DNA of 64,000 nucleotides, from the NCBI RefSeq assembly GCF_014930455.1, contig NZ_JAAIYO010000004.1, positions 372,001 to 436,000 of the forward strand. The letters run 5' to 3'. Both the position numbers and the translations under genes were made by a program. How positions within the stretch are numbered: the first letter of the stretch is position 1; each line of letters begins with the position of its first letter. Positions 1 through 8,486 of this stretch are shown in pieces. The notes under the pieces are model-generated. The model saw only the letters and a program-made list of their open reading frames with translations. It ran no database searches and had not been told where the DNA came from. Source of the DNA: Corallococcus soli (GTDB lineage Bacteria; Myxococcota; Myxococcia; Myxococcales; Myxococcaceae).

Positions 1-315
1 TTCGAGGGGCTCACCGAGGCGTCGGAGGAGGACGGCGGGCTGGCGGAGGTGCTGGAGGACCGCGAGGTGGAGACGCTGCTCGCGGTGTTCAAGGATGGAC
101 TGTCGCGTGAGGAACACCGGCTGTTCGAGCTGCGCTTTGGCGAAGGCGTGGCCCAGGAAGACGCCGCCACGGCGCTGGGGCTCACGCGCATCCAGGTGCG
201 GCGGCGGGAGTTCGGGTTGAAGTCCAGGCTGCTCGGGTTCCTCCAATCGAAGGGGTACCTGGAGGACCTGGAGACGCAGGGCTGGAGCTTCTTCAGGCGG
301 CGGGGTGCACGATGA
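1..315 (+). CDS. RNA polymerase sigma factor, C-terminal part (5' end outside window)
   Basis: The reading frame is open from base 1, so the start lies upstream of the window. The visible 104 codons hold a sigma-70 region 4-like helix-turn-helix: a segment beginning LSREEHRLFELRF is followed by a recognition-helix-like stretch (ALGLTRIQVRRRE). Region 4 contacts the -35 element and the polymerase flap. Its stop overlaps the next start as ATGA at 312-315, so the downstream zinc-finger membrane protein is almost certainly cotranslated and is the natural anti-sigma candidate. The subfamily cannot be decided without the missing N-terminus. Confidence 0.75.
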   Translation, partial: FEGLTEASEEDGGLAEVLEDREVETLLAVFKDGLSREEHRLFELRFGEGVAQEDAATALGLTRIQVRRREFGLKSRLLGFLQSKGYLEDLETQGWSFFRRRGAR

Positions 316-1097
316 GCGACTGTGACGACCGTCGGGCGAAGCAGGCGATGAGCGCCCTCTTCCAGGAGGGCTCCCAGGGGCTGGACGCCGCCGGCTTCGA
401 ACGGCTGCGCGAGCACCTGGCGACGTGCCCTTCCTGCCAGGACACCTACGACCGGCTGTCGCGCGTGGAGTCCGCGCTGGAGCAGCGCGCCCTGCCCCAG
501 GCGAGGAGCGCGCTGCTGGAGCAGGCGCTGTGGACGCGGATGGCGAAGGCCGCCAGCCCCGCGCCCCGGCCGGCGGTGGTGGAGTCCCCGCGCCGGTGGT
601 TCACGGCCCCCTGGTTCGTGCCCCTGTCGCTGGGCGTCGTGGCGGCCTCCGTGGCCCTGGTCGTCGTGGTGCCTTCGCTCCAGCGGGCGGAGCCCACCGC
701 GCCGGAGTGGCAGGCGCGCTCGGCTGAGCCCGGGGTGGGGGCCTGGGGCGTGCGGGCCTTCTGCATCGCGCCCGCGGGCACGGTGCTGGCGGAGGCCCGG
801 CCGGGCGGGACGCTGGCGTGCGCGGAGGGCCACGCGGTGCAGTTCAGCTACACCGCGCCGGAGCGCGTGCGCCTGTCGCTGGACGGGACGTCCGTGACGG
901 GGGAGGCGCTGCACTTCTTCCCCCGCGAAGGCGCCGCCTCCGAAGTCGCCGCAGGCGTGGACGTCCCGCTGCCGTTCAGCACGCCGGTGCAGGGCGGGTG
1001 GCTGACGGGCCCCGTGCTGGTGCGCGCGAACTTCACCGATGCGCAGGGCCGCACGGTCGCGGACACGCTGGTGACGCTCACGCCCGTGGCCCCCTGA
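312..1097 (+). CDS. Putative zinc-finger anti-sigma factor, single-pass membrane protein
   Basis: This 261-residue protein carries an anti-sigma zinc-finger signature near the N-terminus (H35-x3-C39-x2-C42 in EHLATCPSC). An Ala/Pro linker and one membrane helix at about residues 101-121 follow, then a roughly 140-residue extracytoplasmic domain predicted as beta-rich. The layout fits a membrane anti-sigma factor whose cytoplasmic finger binds the sigma factor encoded just upstream (ATGA overlap) and whose outer domain senses a signal. The outer domain is not recognised. The partnership is inferred from overlap and motif. Confidence 0.7.
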   Translation: MSDCDDRRAKQAMSALFQEGSQGLDAAGFERLREHLATCPSCQDTYDRLSRVESALEQRALPQARSALLEQALWTRMAKAASPAPRPAVVESPRRWFTAPWFVPLSLGVVAASVALVVVVPSLQRAEPTAPEWQARSAEPGVGAWGVRAFCIAPAGTVLAEARPGGTLACAEGHAVQFSYTAPERVRLSLDGTSVTGEALHFFPREGAASEVAAGVDVPLPFSTPVQGGWLTGPVLVRANFTDAQGRTVADTLVTLTPVAP

Positions 1098-1106
1098 AAC
1101 GAACAA

Positions 1107-1136
1107 CCCCTCCCCCGTGCGAACACAGGGGAGGGG
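1107..1136 (+). terminator. Hairpin downstream of the sigma/anti-sigma pair
   Basis: A perfect 9-bp stem (CCCCTCCCC at 1107-1115 with GGGGAGGGG at 1128-1136) encloses a 12-nt loop ten bases after the stop of the zinc-finger gene. No T-run follows, as is usual in very GC-rich genomes, so termination efficiency is uncertain. Confidence 0.5.
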
Positions 1137-1456
1137 CGGGAACTGCCGCGCCTTTGTGGGGTCCGAAACGACGGACGCAGCGCGGCGGTCCACTTCCTTC
1201 AGTGCCGGTGGCTCGCCTGGCGCGTCGAGGACGTCCTCGGGCCGTTCACGCCAGGCTCCGGCGATGGGGTTCGTGATGACGGGCGCGGCATCCGGGACGC
1301 GTCCTGGAATGAGGTGTCGCGAGGCGCCTGGCGTGGATCGCCGCCCCGCCGGATTCTTCGGGAGGGCAGGAATCCGGGGCCTGGCGACCTCCCGGCGATG
1401 ACAGTGTCTGGAGCCGGGGCGGCCGCGGGGTGGGGTGCCGGTATACAGTCCGCGCC
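1137..1456. other. Gene-free stretch with one further hairpin
   Basis: No reading frame here has convincing coding character. The only structure seen is a perfect 8-bp inverted repeat, CCGGATTC at 1349-1356 with GAATCCGG at 1370-1377, about 80 bp before the acyltransferase. It could be a leader hairpin or an operator. No clear -35/-10 pair was found. Confidence 0.4.
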
Positions 1457-2794
1457 GTGTTCTACGCGTGTGTACGGGTGGTGGTGGCGCTGGCCCTGCG
1501 GCTCTTCTACCGGGTGAAGGTGAATGCCCCGGCGGAGGCGCCCTCCGGGCCGGTGCTCTTCGTGGGCAACCATCCGAACGGGCTCATCGACCCGGCGCTG
1601 GTGTTCATCCTCACGCCGCGCAAGGTGACGTTCCTGGCCAAGGCGCCGCTGTTCAAGCTGCCCGTCATCGGCTGGCTGCTCAAGGGCCTGGACGCGCTGC
1701 CGGTGTACCGCAAGCAGGACGACCCGGCGCAGATGGGGCGCAACGAGGGCACCCTGGACGCGGCCAAGGGGGCGCTCGTGAAGGGGCGCGCCATCACGCT
1801 CTTCCCGGAGGGCAAGAGCCACTCGGAGCCGGAGCTCGCGGAGCTGAAGACGGGCGCGGCGCGCATCGCGCTCAACGCCGCGCGCGAGGGCGCCGCGGTG
1901 CGCATCGTCCCGGTGGGGCTCACCTACGCGGAGAAGAACGTCTTTCGCAGCGAGGTGCTCATCGACCAGGGGGCGCCCATCGACGTGACGGCCTTCCTGC
2001 CGGCGGACGCGCAGGTGGCGACGGAGCAGGAGTCGGTGCGCGCGCTGACGGAGCGGGTGGCGGAGGGGCTGCGCGCGGTGACGCTGAACCTGGAGCAGTG
2101 GGAGGACCTGCCGGTGGTGCGGGTGGCGGAGCAGCTCTACGCCTTCCGCCAGGGGGGCGCGCTGGACGCGGAGCGGCTGCGGTTGTGGGCGCGTGGGGTG
2201 CGGCTGTTCCGCACGCAGGAGCCGGAGCGCTACGAGCGCCTGCGGCTGCACCTGTCCTCGTTCCGCCACCGGATGGCGCTGGTGCAGGTGACGCGGCCGG
2301 AGGAGCTGTCGGTGCGGTACCGGGCCGGCAACGTGGCGCCCTTCGTGGTGAAGACGCTGCTGACGCTGGTGTTCGGGCTGCCGCTGTTCGCGGCGGGGCT
2401 CCTGCTGTTCGGACTGCCGTACCCGGTGCCCCGCATGGCGGCGAAGAGCGCGGAGCTGGACGTGCAGGCCACGGTGAAGTTTCTCACCGCGCTGGTGCTG
2501 TCGGCGGTGTGGTGGGCGCTGCTCACCGGCGCCGCGGCGCTGTGGGGCGGGTGGACGTGGGGGCTGACGACGTTCGTGCTGGTGCCGCCGCTGGCGCTCT
2601 TCACGCTGTACTTCGCGGAGCGCTGGGACGGCATCCGCCACGACCTGGGGATGTTCTTCACGCTGGGCAACCGGCAGCGGCTGCGGGCCCGGCTGCTGGC
2701 GGAGGGCGAGCGGCTGGCGGGCGAGGTGGAGCGGCTGGCGGAGGCGTACCGGCCGCAGCTCCAGTCGCCCGCTCCCTCCTCCGTGACGAAGTAG
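1457..2794 (+). CDS. PlsC-family 1-acylglycerol-3-phosphate acyltransferase-like membrane protein
   Basis: The NHxxxxD acyltransferase motif is present (NHPNGLID, about residues 38-45), and FPEG at about 116-119 forms the second substrate-binding block. These are hallmarks of the PlsC/LPLAT family, which transfers acyl chains to lysophospholipids. The C-terminal half is longer than in a minimal PlsC and has two hydrophobic regions (about residues 300-325 and 345-385) that should anchor it in the inner membrane. I chose GTG 1457 (445 residues) because it opens on a hydrophobic helix. ATG 1430 is an alternative adding nine residues. The exact acceptor lipid is unknown. Confidence 0.8.
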   Translation: MFYACVRVVVALALRLFYRVKVNAPAEAPSGPVLFVGNHPNGLIDPALVFILTPRKVTFLAKAPLFKLPVIGWLLKGLDALPVYRKQDDPAQMGRNEGTLDAAKGALVKGRAITLFPEGKSHSEPELAELKTGAARIALNAAREGAAVRIVPVGLTYAEKNVFRSEVLIDQGAPIDVTAFLPADAQVATEQESVRALTERVAEGLRAVTLNLEQWEDLPVVRVAEQLYAFRQGGALDAERLRLWARGVRLFRTQEPERYERLRLHLSSFRHRMALVQVTRPEELSVRYRAGNVAPFVVKTLLTLVFGLPLFAAGLLLFGLPYPVPRMAAKSAELDVQATVKFLTALVLSAVWWALLTGAAALWGGWTWGLTTFVLVPPLALFTLYFAERWDGIRHDLGMFFTLGNRQRLRARLLAEGERLAGEVERLAEAYRPQLQSPAPSSVTK

Positions 2795-2839
2795 GCACCT
2801 GCGCGGCGGGCCGGAAGATCCGCCGATGCCGTCGAAAGC

Positions 2840-2861
2840 CCCGCCCTCCTGGTGGGGCGGG
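2840..2861 (+). terminator. Probable terminator after the acyltransferase
   Basis: A 7-bp GC stem (CCCGCCC 2840-2846 with GGGCGGG 2855-2861) with an 8-nt loop lies 45 bp past the acyltransferase stop. A mildly T-containing stretch follows. The rest of the 250-bp gap to the next gene shows nothing else. Confidence 0.45.
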
Positions 2862-3044
2862 CCGGTCGTTAGGTTCCTTCCTGGAATCAACGACGGATGA
2901 CTGCTCCGGACGACGACCTGCCTTCTGCTTACGCGCCGCCGCCTGCTTCAGGGCACGGTGCTCCTGGGCGTGCAGGCGCGGGTCGGTGGGTGCGCGGGCA
3001 CGCGGCTCCCGGAGGGGTCATCCCCAATGCAGCGGAGGACGGCC

Positions 3045-3995
3045 ATGGCTTACGACGTCGTGATTGTGGGTGGGGGCCCCGCGGGGCTCAACGCCGCGCT
3101 GTACCTGGGACGCGCGCGCCGCGCGGTGCTGCTCTGTGACGCGGGCACGCCGCGCAACGCGGCCGCGACGCACATGCACGGCTACGGTTCACGCGACGGC
3201 ATCCCGCCCCCGGAGTTCCGCCGCATCAGCCGCGAGCAGCTCCAGCACTACAAGAACGTGGAGGTGCGGGACACGCGGGTGGGCTCCGCGGAGCCGTACG
3301 GCGGAGGCTTCCGCGTGGCGCTGGGGGATGGCACCACGGTGGAGGCCCGGCGCATCCTGGTGGCGGTGGGCATGGTGGACGTCATGTTGGACATCCCCGG
3401 CTACAAGGAGCTGTGGGGGCCCAGCATCTTCCAGTGCCCGTTCTGCCACGGCTGGGAGGTCCAGGACGAAGCCTTCGGGGTGCTGGCCACGGAGCCCGCG
3501 TACCTGGACTACGCCATCGTCGTGCAGGGCTGGTCCCGCGACGTGACCGTCTTCACCCACGGCTCCTTCACGGTGCCACCCGAGCAGCGCGAGCGACTGC
3601 TGCACCTGGGCATGCGCCTGGAGGAGCGGAAGATCCGCGCGCTCCACGGCAAGGACGGCCGGCTCGCGGAGGTGGAGCTGGAGGATGGAACGCGCGTGCC
3701 CCGGCGGATTTTGTTCTCCGCCCCGCCGCAGCGCCAACCGGAGCTCGTCACGCGGCTGGGGCTCGCGCTGGATGAGCAGGGCTACGTGAAGGTGAACGGG
3801 GTGGGAGAGACGTCCCTGCCGGGCATCTTCGCGGCGGGGGACACCACGACGCGCCTGCAGGCGGCCGTCATGGCGGCCAGCGCGGGCGCCGTCGCCGGGG
3901 CCATGCTGAACCACGGCCTCGCCATGGAGGACGCGGATCGCAGCTACACGGCCGCGACAGGGAAGCCGCCTCCGGCGAAGCAGAAGCCGCATTGA
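3045..3995 (+). CDS. FAD-dependent CxxC oxidoreductase, thioredoxin-reductase-like (GliT/dithiol oxidase type)
   Basis: The 316-residue protein opens with an FAD-binding Rossmann motif (GGGPAG, residues 9-14) and ends with the second flavin motif (GIFAAGD). A redox-active CPFC (C131, C134) sits inside CPFCHGWE, the form found in GliT/HlmI/DepH-type dithiol oxidases. Where thioredoxin reductase has a GGGxSA NADPH loop, this protein reads VLATEPAYLDYA, so NADPH binding looks lost. Start ATG 3045 is supported by GGAGG 7 bp upstream; longer in-frame starts lack a ribosome site. Likely a cytosolic flavoenzyme acting on a small dithiol, but no biosynthetic cluster is adjacent. It converges on the AraC gene with a 15-bp gap. 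Confidence 0.75.
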   Translation: MAYDVVIVGGGPAGLNAALYLGRARRAVLLCDAGTPRNAAATHMHGYGSRDGIPPPEFRRISREQLQHYKNVEVRDTRVGSAEPYGGGFRVALGDGTTVEARRILVAVGMVDVMLDIPGYKELWGPSIFQCPFCHGWEVQDEAFGVLATEPAYLDYAIVVQGWSRDVTVFTHGSFTVPPEQRERLLHLGMRLEERKIRALHGKDGRLAEVELEDGTRVPRRILFSAPPQRQPELVTRLGLALDEQGYVKVNGVGETSLPGIFAAGDTTTRLQAAVMAASAGAVAGAMLNHGLAMEDADRSYTAATGKPPPAKQKPH

Positions 3996-4010
3996 ACAGC
4001 GGCCCCACCG

Positions 4011-4931
4011 TCAGAGCAGGATGAGGGAGGCCCGGGTGTCCGGTGCGGAGGCGCAGCGCGCGTCATGCCGCCGTGGCGCAAGGACGGAGACCTTGTCGTC
4101 CGTCACTCCGGTGGCGTGGTGCTGCTTTCGCCACGCTGCGGGCGTGAGGCCCTCCGCGCGCCGGAACAGGCGGATGAAGTGCGTGGGGTCCGCGTAGCCC
4201 ACGCGCTCCGCGATGATGTCGATGCGCTCGTCGGAGGACAGCAGTCTGCGCCGTGCCTCCGCGAGCCGGCCGGAGATGATCCACTCCACCGCGCTGTGCC
4301 CCGTGGCCTGCTTGAGCGCGGTCGTCACGTGGGCGGGAGAACGGCCCACGGCGGCGGCCACCTCGCGCAGCGAGATGGGCTCCAGGCAGTGCCGCTCGAT
4401 GAACGTCAGCGCTTCGCCCACCCACGACGTGCGCGACTCCGCGGGCGTCCACGCGCCGGAGCGGGCCACCTCCACGAGCACGAGCGAGAACAGGCTCCGC
4501 ACCACCTGCTCCCTCAGGGGACTGGCGGGTGCGCGCGTCTCCTCGCCAATCTCCGACATCAGCCGGAGCAGGTGCTCCTGCCTGCCGGAGGGAATGGGCA
4601 CGACGGCGGAGGCGCCCTGGCGCACGCGCTCGAAGGGCTCCAGCAGCGGCCCCACCTCCGTCAGCGCGAAGGCGGCCGGGTGGAATCCCAGGCCCAGGAG
4701 CTCCGCCCCCGAGGACTCCACCATCCGGTGCTTCTCCCCGGCGGGGATGAGCAGCACGTCCCCCGGCGTCAGCGTCAGGTGGGTGCGCTGCTCGATGGTG
4801 GCCTGTCCCTCCGTGTAGAAGGCGAGGGTGGCGTGCGCATGGCTGGCCGGACGCGAACGGGAGCCCTGGACGCGCCCATTGCCCACGAACAGGGGCCCCG
4901 GGCCTTCATGCGGAAGATGTTCGGCATCCAC
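4011..4931 (-). CDS. AraC-family transcriptional regulator
   Basis: The N-terminal ~90 residues form a cupin-like sensing domain (SHAHATLAFYTEG, then LTPGDVLLIPAGEKH). The C-terminal ~100 residues carry the two helix-turn-helix AraC DNA-binding domain, with conserved elements ISLREVAAAVGRSPAHVT and AERVGYADPTHFIRLFRRAEGLTPAAWR. The 306-residue length is typical. A cytosolic effector-responsive regulator is expected. It lies behind an MFS transporter gene but a strong hairpin separates them, so its target is open; candidates are that transporter and the convergent flavoprotein. Confidence 0.85.
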   Translation of the reverse strand: MDAEHLPHEGPGPLFVGNGRVQGSRSRPASHAHATLAFYTEGQATIEQRTHLTLTPGDVLLIPAGEKHRMVESSGAELLGLGFHPAAFALTEVGPLLEPFERVRQGASAVVPIPSGRQEHLLRLMSEIGEETRAPASPLREQVVRSLFSLVLVEVARSGAWTPAESRTSWVGEALTFIERHCLEPISLREVAAAVGRSPAHVTTALKQATGHSAVEWIISGRLAEARRRLLSSDERIDIIAERVGYADPTHFIRLFRRAEGLTPAAWRKQHHATGVTDDKVSVLAPRRHDARCASAPDTRASLILL

Positions 4932-4986
4932 GAATCGCCTCCGCTTCCTTCCCTGGCGAGCAGCGAAGCTCCTCGCACAACCGGCC

Positions 4987-5011
4987 CGGGCTCGGATGCA
5001 TTCCGGGCCCG
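4987..5011 (-). terminator. Terminator hairpin after the MFS transporter gene
   Basis: Read on the minus strand, a 10-bp stem with one mismatch (4987-4996 paired with 5002-5011) and a 5-nt loop lies 15 bp past the MFS stop codon. It separates the long Tol directon from the AraC gene. Confidence 0.55.
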
Positions 5012-5025
5012 GGGGTTTCTGCGCG

Positions 5026-6303
5026 TCAGGCGCGGGCCTGCGGCACGGCCTCCCGGAACAGCTTCGCGCCCAACAGGAGCGCCAGTCCGCCCAGCAGCAC
5101 CGGCACCGAGTTGATGGCGATGGCCGTGTGGAGGCTGGCCATGTCGGCGATCTGCCCGATGAGCGTGGGAGAGATGGCGTCGCCCAGCATGTGGATGCAC
5201 AGCACGTTCAGGCCCATGGCGAAGGCGCGGAACGCAGGCGGCACGCAGTTGACGATGGCCGCGTTGATGGGGCCGCTGTTGAGGAAGATGAGGAACTGCG
5301 CCACGCCAATGGCCGCGAACGTGAGCGTCGTGTCCTGCAGGTTCACCGCCAGGTACATGCACGGCGCCGCGAGCAGCAACCCGATGCCGGACAGCCACAG
5401 GCCACCGCCCGCGCGCTTGCGGTCCATCTTGTCGCCCAGCCAGCCGCCCGCCACGGTGCCGGCGAGGCCCGCCACCGCGGTGATGGCGCCGAAGACGAGG
5501 CCCACGCGGCCGGGGTGCTCCAGCCACAGCTGCCGCTCGCGCACCAGGTACGTGGGCATCCAGAACGCGAGCCCGCCAATGGAGAACGTCATCAGCGTGT
5601 AGCCCGCCGTCGTCGCCCAGAAGGCGGCGTTGCGGCCCAGGCCCCTGAGGCCCTCCATGAAGGGCAGCTTCACCGCCGCGTCCGGCCCGTCCATGGCGCC
5701 GCGCCGCGGCTCCGGCATGAAGAAGGCCATGGCGCCCAGCACCAGCCCCGGCACGCCGCCCGCGAAGAAGGCCACGTGCCACGAATACGACTGCGTCAGC
5801 CACCCGCCCAGGCCGTAGCCCATGGCGGAGCCCACCGGGATGGCGATGTAGAAGTACGACAGCATCCGCGTGCGCTGCTCGCGCGGGTACAGGTCGGAGA
5901 TGATGGACGGCGCCACGGCCCCATAGCCCGCCTCGCCAATGCCAATCACCGCGCGCGCCAGCAGCAGCGCCGTGAACGTGGACGCAAGGCCGCTGGCCCC
6001 GGTGGCCAGGCTCCACAGGAGCACGCCGCCCGCCACCAGCAACCGGCGCGGCACCCGGTCTCCCAGGAAGCCGCCCAGCGGAGAGGCCAGCATGAACACG
6101 ACGATGAAGACGGTGCCCAGCAGGCCCGACTGCGCGTCGTTGATGCCGAAGTCCCGCTGAATCTCCGGCAGCGCGACGGCGATGATGTACCGGTCGAGGT
6201 AGTTGACCAGGTTGATGAGGGTCAGGATGAACAGCGCGTAGCCCGCGCGCACGGACTGCGTGGCGGGCGCGCTGGACGGAGCGGCGGGGGAAGAGGCGTT
6301 CAT
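5026..6303 (-). CDS. MFS transporter, Spinster-like
   Basis: The 425-residue protein shows about twelve hydrophobic helices. The loop 2-3 major-facilitator motif is present (GFLGDRVPRR), and an early NYLDRY segment in helix 1 is typical of Spinster-type (Spns) MFS proteins, some of which move lysolipids or sphingolipids. Its start overlaps the upstream phosphatase stop as ATGA, so it is the last gene of the minus-strand directon that begins with tolQ. Substrate cannot be inferred from sequence. Confidence 0.8.
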   Translation of the reverse strand: MNASSPAAPSSAPATQSVRAGYALFILTLINLVNYLDRYIIAVALPEIQRDFGINDAQSGLLGTVFIVVFMLASPLGGFLGDRVPRRLLVAGGVLLWSLATGASGLASTFTALLLARAVIGIGEAGYGAVAPSIISDLYPREQRTRMLSYFYIAIPVGSAMGYGLGGWLTQSYSWHVAFFAGGVPGLVLGAMAFFMPEPRRGAMDGPDAAVKLPFMEGLRGLGRNAAFWATTAGYTLMTFSIGGLAFWMPTYLVRERQLWLEHPGRVGLVFGAITAVAGLAGTVAGGWLGDKMDRKRAGGGLWLSGIGLLLAAPCMYLAVNLQDTTLTFAAIGVAQFLIFLNSGPINAAIVNCVPPAFRAFAMGLNVLCIHMLGDAISPTLIGQIADMASLHTAIAINSVPVLLGGLALLLGAKLFREAVPQARA

Positions 6304-7235
6304 GAGGAGGAGGGCGCGGAGCCGAAGCGGTGGACCAGCAGGCCCCAGCGCAGGCCGCGGTCACTCACGCGGCACGCGTCCAGGCCCAGGGCCTTCACCG
6401 CTTCGCGCAGGATGAGCGCGCCCGCGGGGATGACGTCCGCGCGCTTGGGCTGGATGCCGGGCAGCGCGCGCCGGGCCTCCAGGGGCAGGGCGCACAGCCG
6501 GTCCGTGAGCGCGTCCAGCTGGCCCCGCGACAGCGTGCCGCCGTGGACCCGCTCCGCGTCGTAGGTCGCCATCGCGTGCTCCACGGCGTACAGCGTCGTC
6601 ACCGTGCCGGCCACGCCCACCAGCATCGCGGCCGGGGGCGGCGGGGGCAGGGCGGAGAAGGTGTCGCGCAGGTGCGCTTCGATGGCGCCGCGCTCGTCGG
6701 AGGACAGCGGATCCGTGCGCACGAAGCGCTCGGTGAGGCGCACGGCGCCCACGTCGAAGCTGTGGCGGAAGGCCACGGTGCCGGCGTCGTTGCCGTAGAT
6801 GAACTCCGTGGAGCCGCCGCCGATGTCGACGACGACCAGCGGCCCCGCGGCGTCGCCCGCGAAGTCCGCGGCCACCGCGGCGAAGGACAGCTGGGCCTCC
6901 ATCTCACCGGGGATGATCTCCACCGTCACGCCCGCGCGGGCCTTCGCGGCGGCGATGAAGTCCGCGCCGTTCTTCGCATCGCGCGCGGCGCTGGTGGCGG
7001 ACACCGCGATGCCCTCGGCGCCCAGGGCGCGGGCCTCGTCCGCGAAGGCGACCAGCGTGGCCAGCGTGGCCTCCATGCCGTCCGGGGACAGCACGCGGTG
7101 GGTGTCCACGCCCCGGCCCAGCCGGGTGATTTCAGCGCGCTCCACCACGGCCTGGAAGCGCCCGTCCGGCTGGCGATCCGCGACCAGCAGCAGCACGGAG
7201 TTGGTCCCGATATCGATGGATGCGAAGCGCGGCAT
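6300..7235 (-). CDS. Ppx/GppA-family exopolyphosphatase or pppGpp phosphohydrolase
   Basis: The protein begins with the actin-fold phosphate-1 motif (SIDIGTNSVLLLVAD) and carries the phosphate-2 motif VVVDIGGGSTEF near residue 125. SATSAARDAKN lies between them, as in Ppx/GppA enzymes that hydrolyse polyphosphate or pppGpp. At 311 residues it is the short two-domain form without the C-terminal HD-like domain of E. coli Ppx. ATG 7235 was chosen because it places SIDIG at residue 5. The upstream aminotransferase ends 14 bp before it and the MFS start overlaps its stop, so translation is probably coupled. Confidence 0.85.
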   Translation of the reverse strand: MPRFASIDIGTNSVLLLVADRQPDGRFQAVVERAEITRLGRGVDTHRVLSPDGMEATLATLVAFADEARALGAEGIAVSATSAARDAKNGADFIAAAKARAGVTVEIIPGEMEAQLSFAAVAADFAGDAAGPLVVVDIGGGSTEFIYGNDAGTVAFRHSFDVGAVRLTERFVRTDPLSSDERGAIEAHLRDTFSALPPPPPAAMLVGVAGTVTTLYAVEHAMATYDAERVHGGTLSRGQLDALTDRLCALPLEARRALPGIQPKRADVIPAGALILREAVKALGLDACRVSDRGLRWGLLVHRFGSAPSSS

Positions 7236-7249
7236 GCGGCGCACACTAC

Positions 7250-8437
7250 TCAACGCAGCAGCGCTTCCAAAGCATCCCCCAGGGCCTCGTAGTCCGCCGG
7301 CGTGTTGTAGAGCTGCGCGGACAGCCGCAGGTGACGCCGGGGCGCCTTCGGCCAGGGGGTGACGGGGACCTCCACGCGGTGCTCCTCGAACAGGCGCACG
7401 TGGAGGGGGTCCAGGTAAAGCGGGGGCTCGGGCCGCTCCGGGGCGCCGTCCGGCAGGGCCACGCACACCATGCTGCCCACCATCGCGTCCGGGCACAGCA
7501 GCGTGTCCTGCTTCAGCCGGGCATTCAGCCGTCGCCGGGCGGCCAGCGCCTTCTCCCGGTTGGAGGCCATCACCTCCGGCCACCCGCCCGGCACCAGCCC
7601 GCCCACGACGCGCAGTGCGGTGGGGATGCACAGGAAGGGCGTGGGGTCGTGCGTGCCCGTCCAGTCGAACTCCAGCCGGAAGCGCGAGCGGTCCGTGCGC
7701 GGCGAGTTGTGCCCGTGGCTCACCACCAGCGGCTTCATGCCCGGCTGCAAGTCCCGGCGGACGTAGAGGAACGCGGCGCCCTTGGGCGCGCACAGCCACT
7801 TGTGGCAATTGCCGGTGTAGTACGCCGCGCCCAGCTCCTGGAGCGCCAGCGGCACCATGCCCGGCCCGTGGGCCCCGTCCACCAGCGTCTCCACGCCCCG
7901 CTCGCGCAAGGCGCGCACCAGCTCCGCGAGCGGCATCACCAGGGCCGTCTGGCTGGTGATGTGGTCGATGAGCAGCAGCCGCGTGCGCGGCGTCACCTGG
8001 GCCATCACCGCGTCCACGACGGCGTCCGCGGAGGGCACCGGCCAGGGCAGCTTCGCCACCACCACCTTCGCGCCCATCGCGGCGCAGGCCGCGTCGAGCG
8101 CGTTCTTCGACGCGTTGTATTCGTTGTCGGTGGTGAGCAGCTCGTCGCCGGGCTGGAAGCGCAGGTTGCGCAGCACGGTGTTCACGCCCGTGGTGGCGTT
8201 GGGCATGAACGCCAGGTCGTCCGCGTCCGCGCCCACGAAGGCCGCGAGCGCGGCGCGGGCCTCATCCAGGAGCGGCTCCACCTCACGCCCCAGGAAGCGC
8301 ACGGGCTCCGCCTCCAGGCGGGCCCGCAGCTCCGACTGGTGCTGGAGCACCGCCGTGGGGCAGGCCCCGAACGAGCCGTGGTTGAGGAAGACGACCTTGG
8401 GGTCCAGGCCCCAGTGGGAGCTGAGGGGAGCGCTCAT
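7250..8437 (-). CDS. PLP-dependent class V aminotransferase-fold protein (isopenicillin N epimerase/CefD-like)
   Basis: The 395-residue protein opens with the CefD-like segment FLNHGSFGACP. It has the PLP nitrogen-binding aspartate in VDGAH (D188) and the Schiff-base lysine in CHKWLCAPKG (K213). Fold type I class V enzymes with this signature include isopenicillin N epimerase and cysteine desulfurase-like proteins. Cytosolic. It is cotranscribed behind tolB (49-bp gap) and ahead of the phosphatase gene, a setting that gives no clue to substrate. ATG 8437 is preferred over a TTG 36 bp upstream that is part of a promoter-like element. Confidence 0.8.
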   Translation of the reverse strand: MSAPLSSHWGLDPKVVFLNHGSFGACPTAVLQHQSELRARLEAEPVRFLGREVEPLLDEARAALAAFVGADADDLAFMPNATTGVNTVLRNLRFQPGDELLTTDNEYNASKNALDAACAAMGAKVVVAKLPWPVPSADAVVDAVMAQVTPRTRLLLIDHITSQTALVMPLAELVRALRERGVETLVDGAHGPGMVPLALQELGAAYYTGNCHKWLCAPKGAAFLYVRRDLQPGMKPLVVSHGHNSPRTDRSRFRLEFDWTGTHDPTPFLCIPTALRVVGGLVPGGWPEVMASNREKALAARRRLNARLKQDTLLCPDAMVGSMVCVALPDGAPERPEPPLYLDPLHVRLFEEHRVEVPVTPWPKAPRRHLRLSAQLYNTPADYEALGDALEALLR

Positions 8438-8444
8438 GAGGCGC

Positions 8445-8473
8445 AATGCACCCCGGCGCGTCCCCCCTGTCAA
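8445..8473 (-). promoter_or_regulatory. Possible sigma-70 promoter between tolB and the aminotransferase
   Basis: A consensus TTGACA lies at 8473-8468 on the minus strand, followed after 17 bp by TGCATT as a weak -10. A transcript from it would start almost at ATG 8437, so it would be nearly leaderless. The -10 matches only three of six consensus positions. Confidence 0.3.
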
Positions 8474-8486
8474 CGGGCCGTGAGGC

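Noticed and set aside
1199-2890. Long minus-strand open frame opposite the acyltransferase
   Set aside because: It mirrors the real gene; its composition is Arg/His-rich as expected for an antisense frame in GC-rich DNA, and no family motif is seen.
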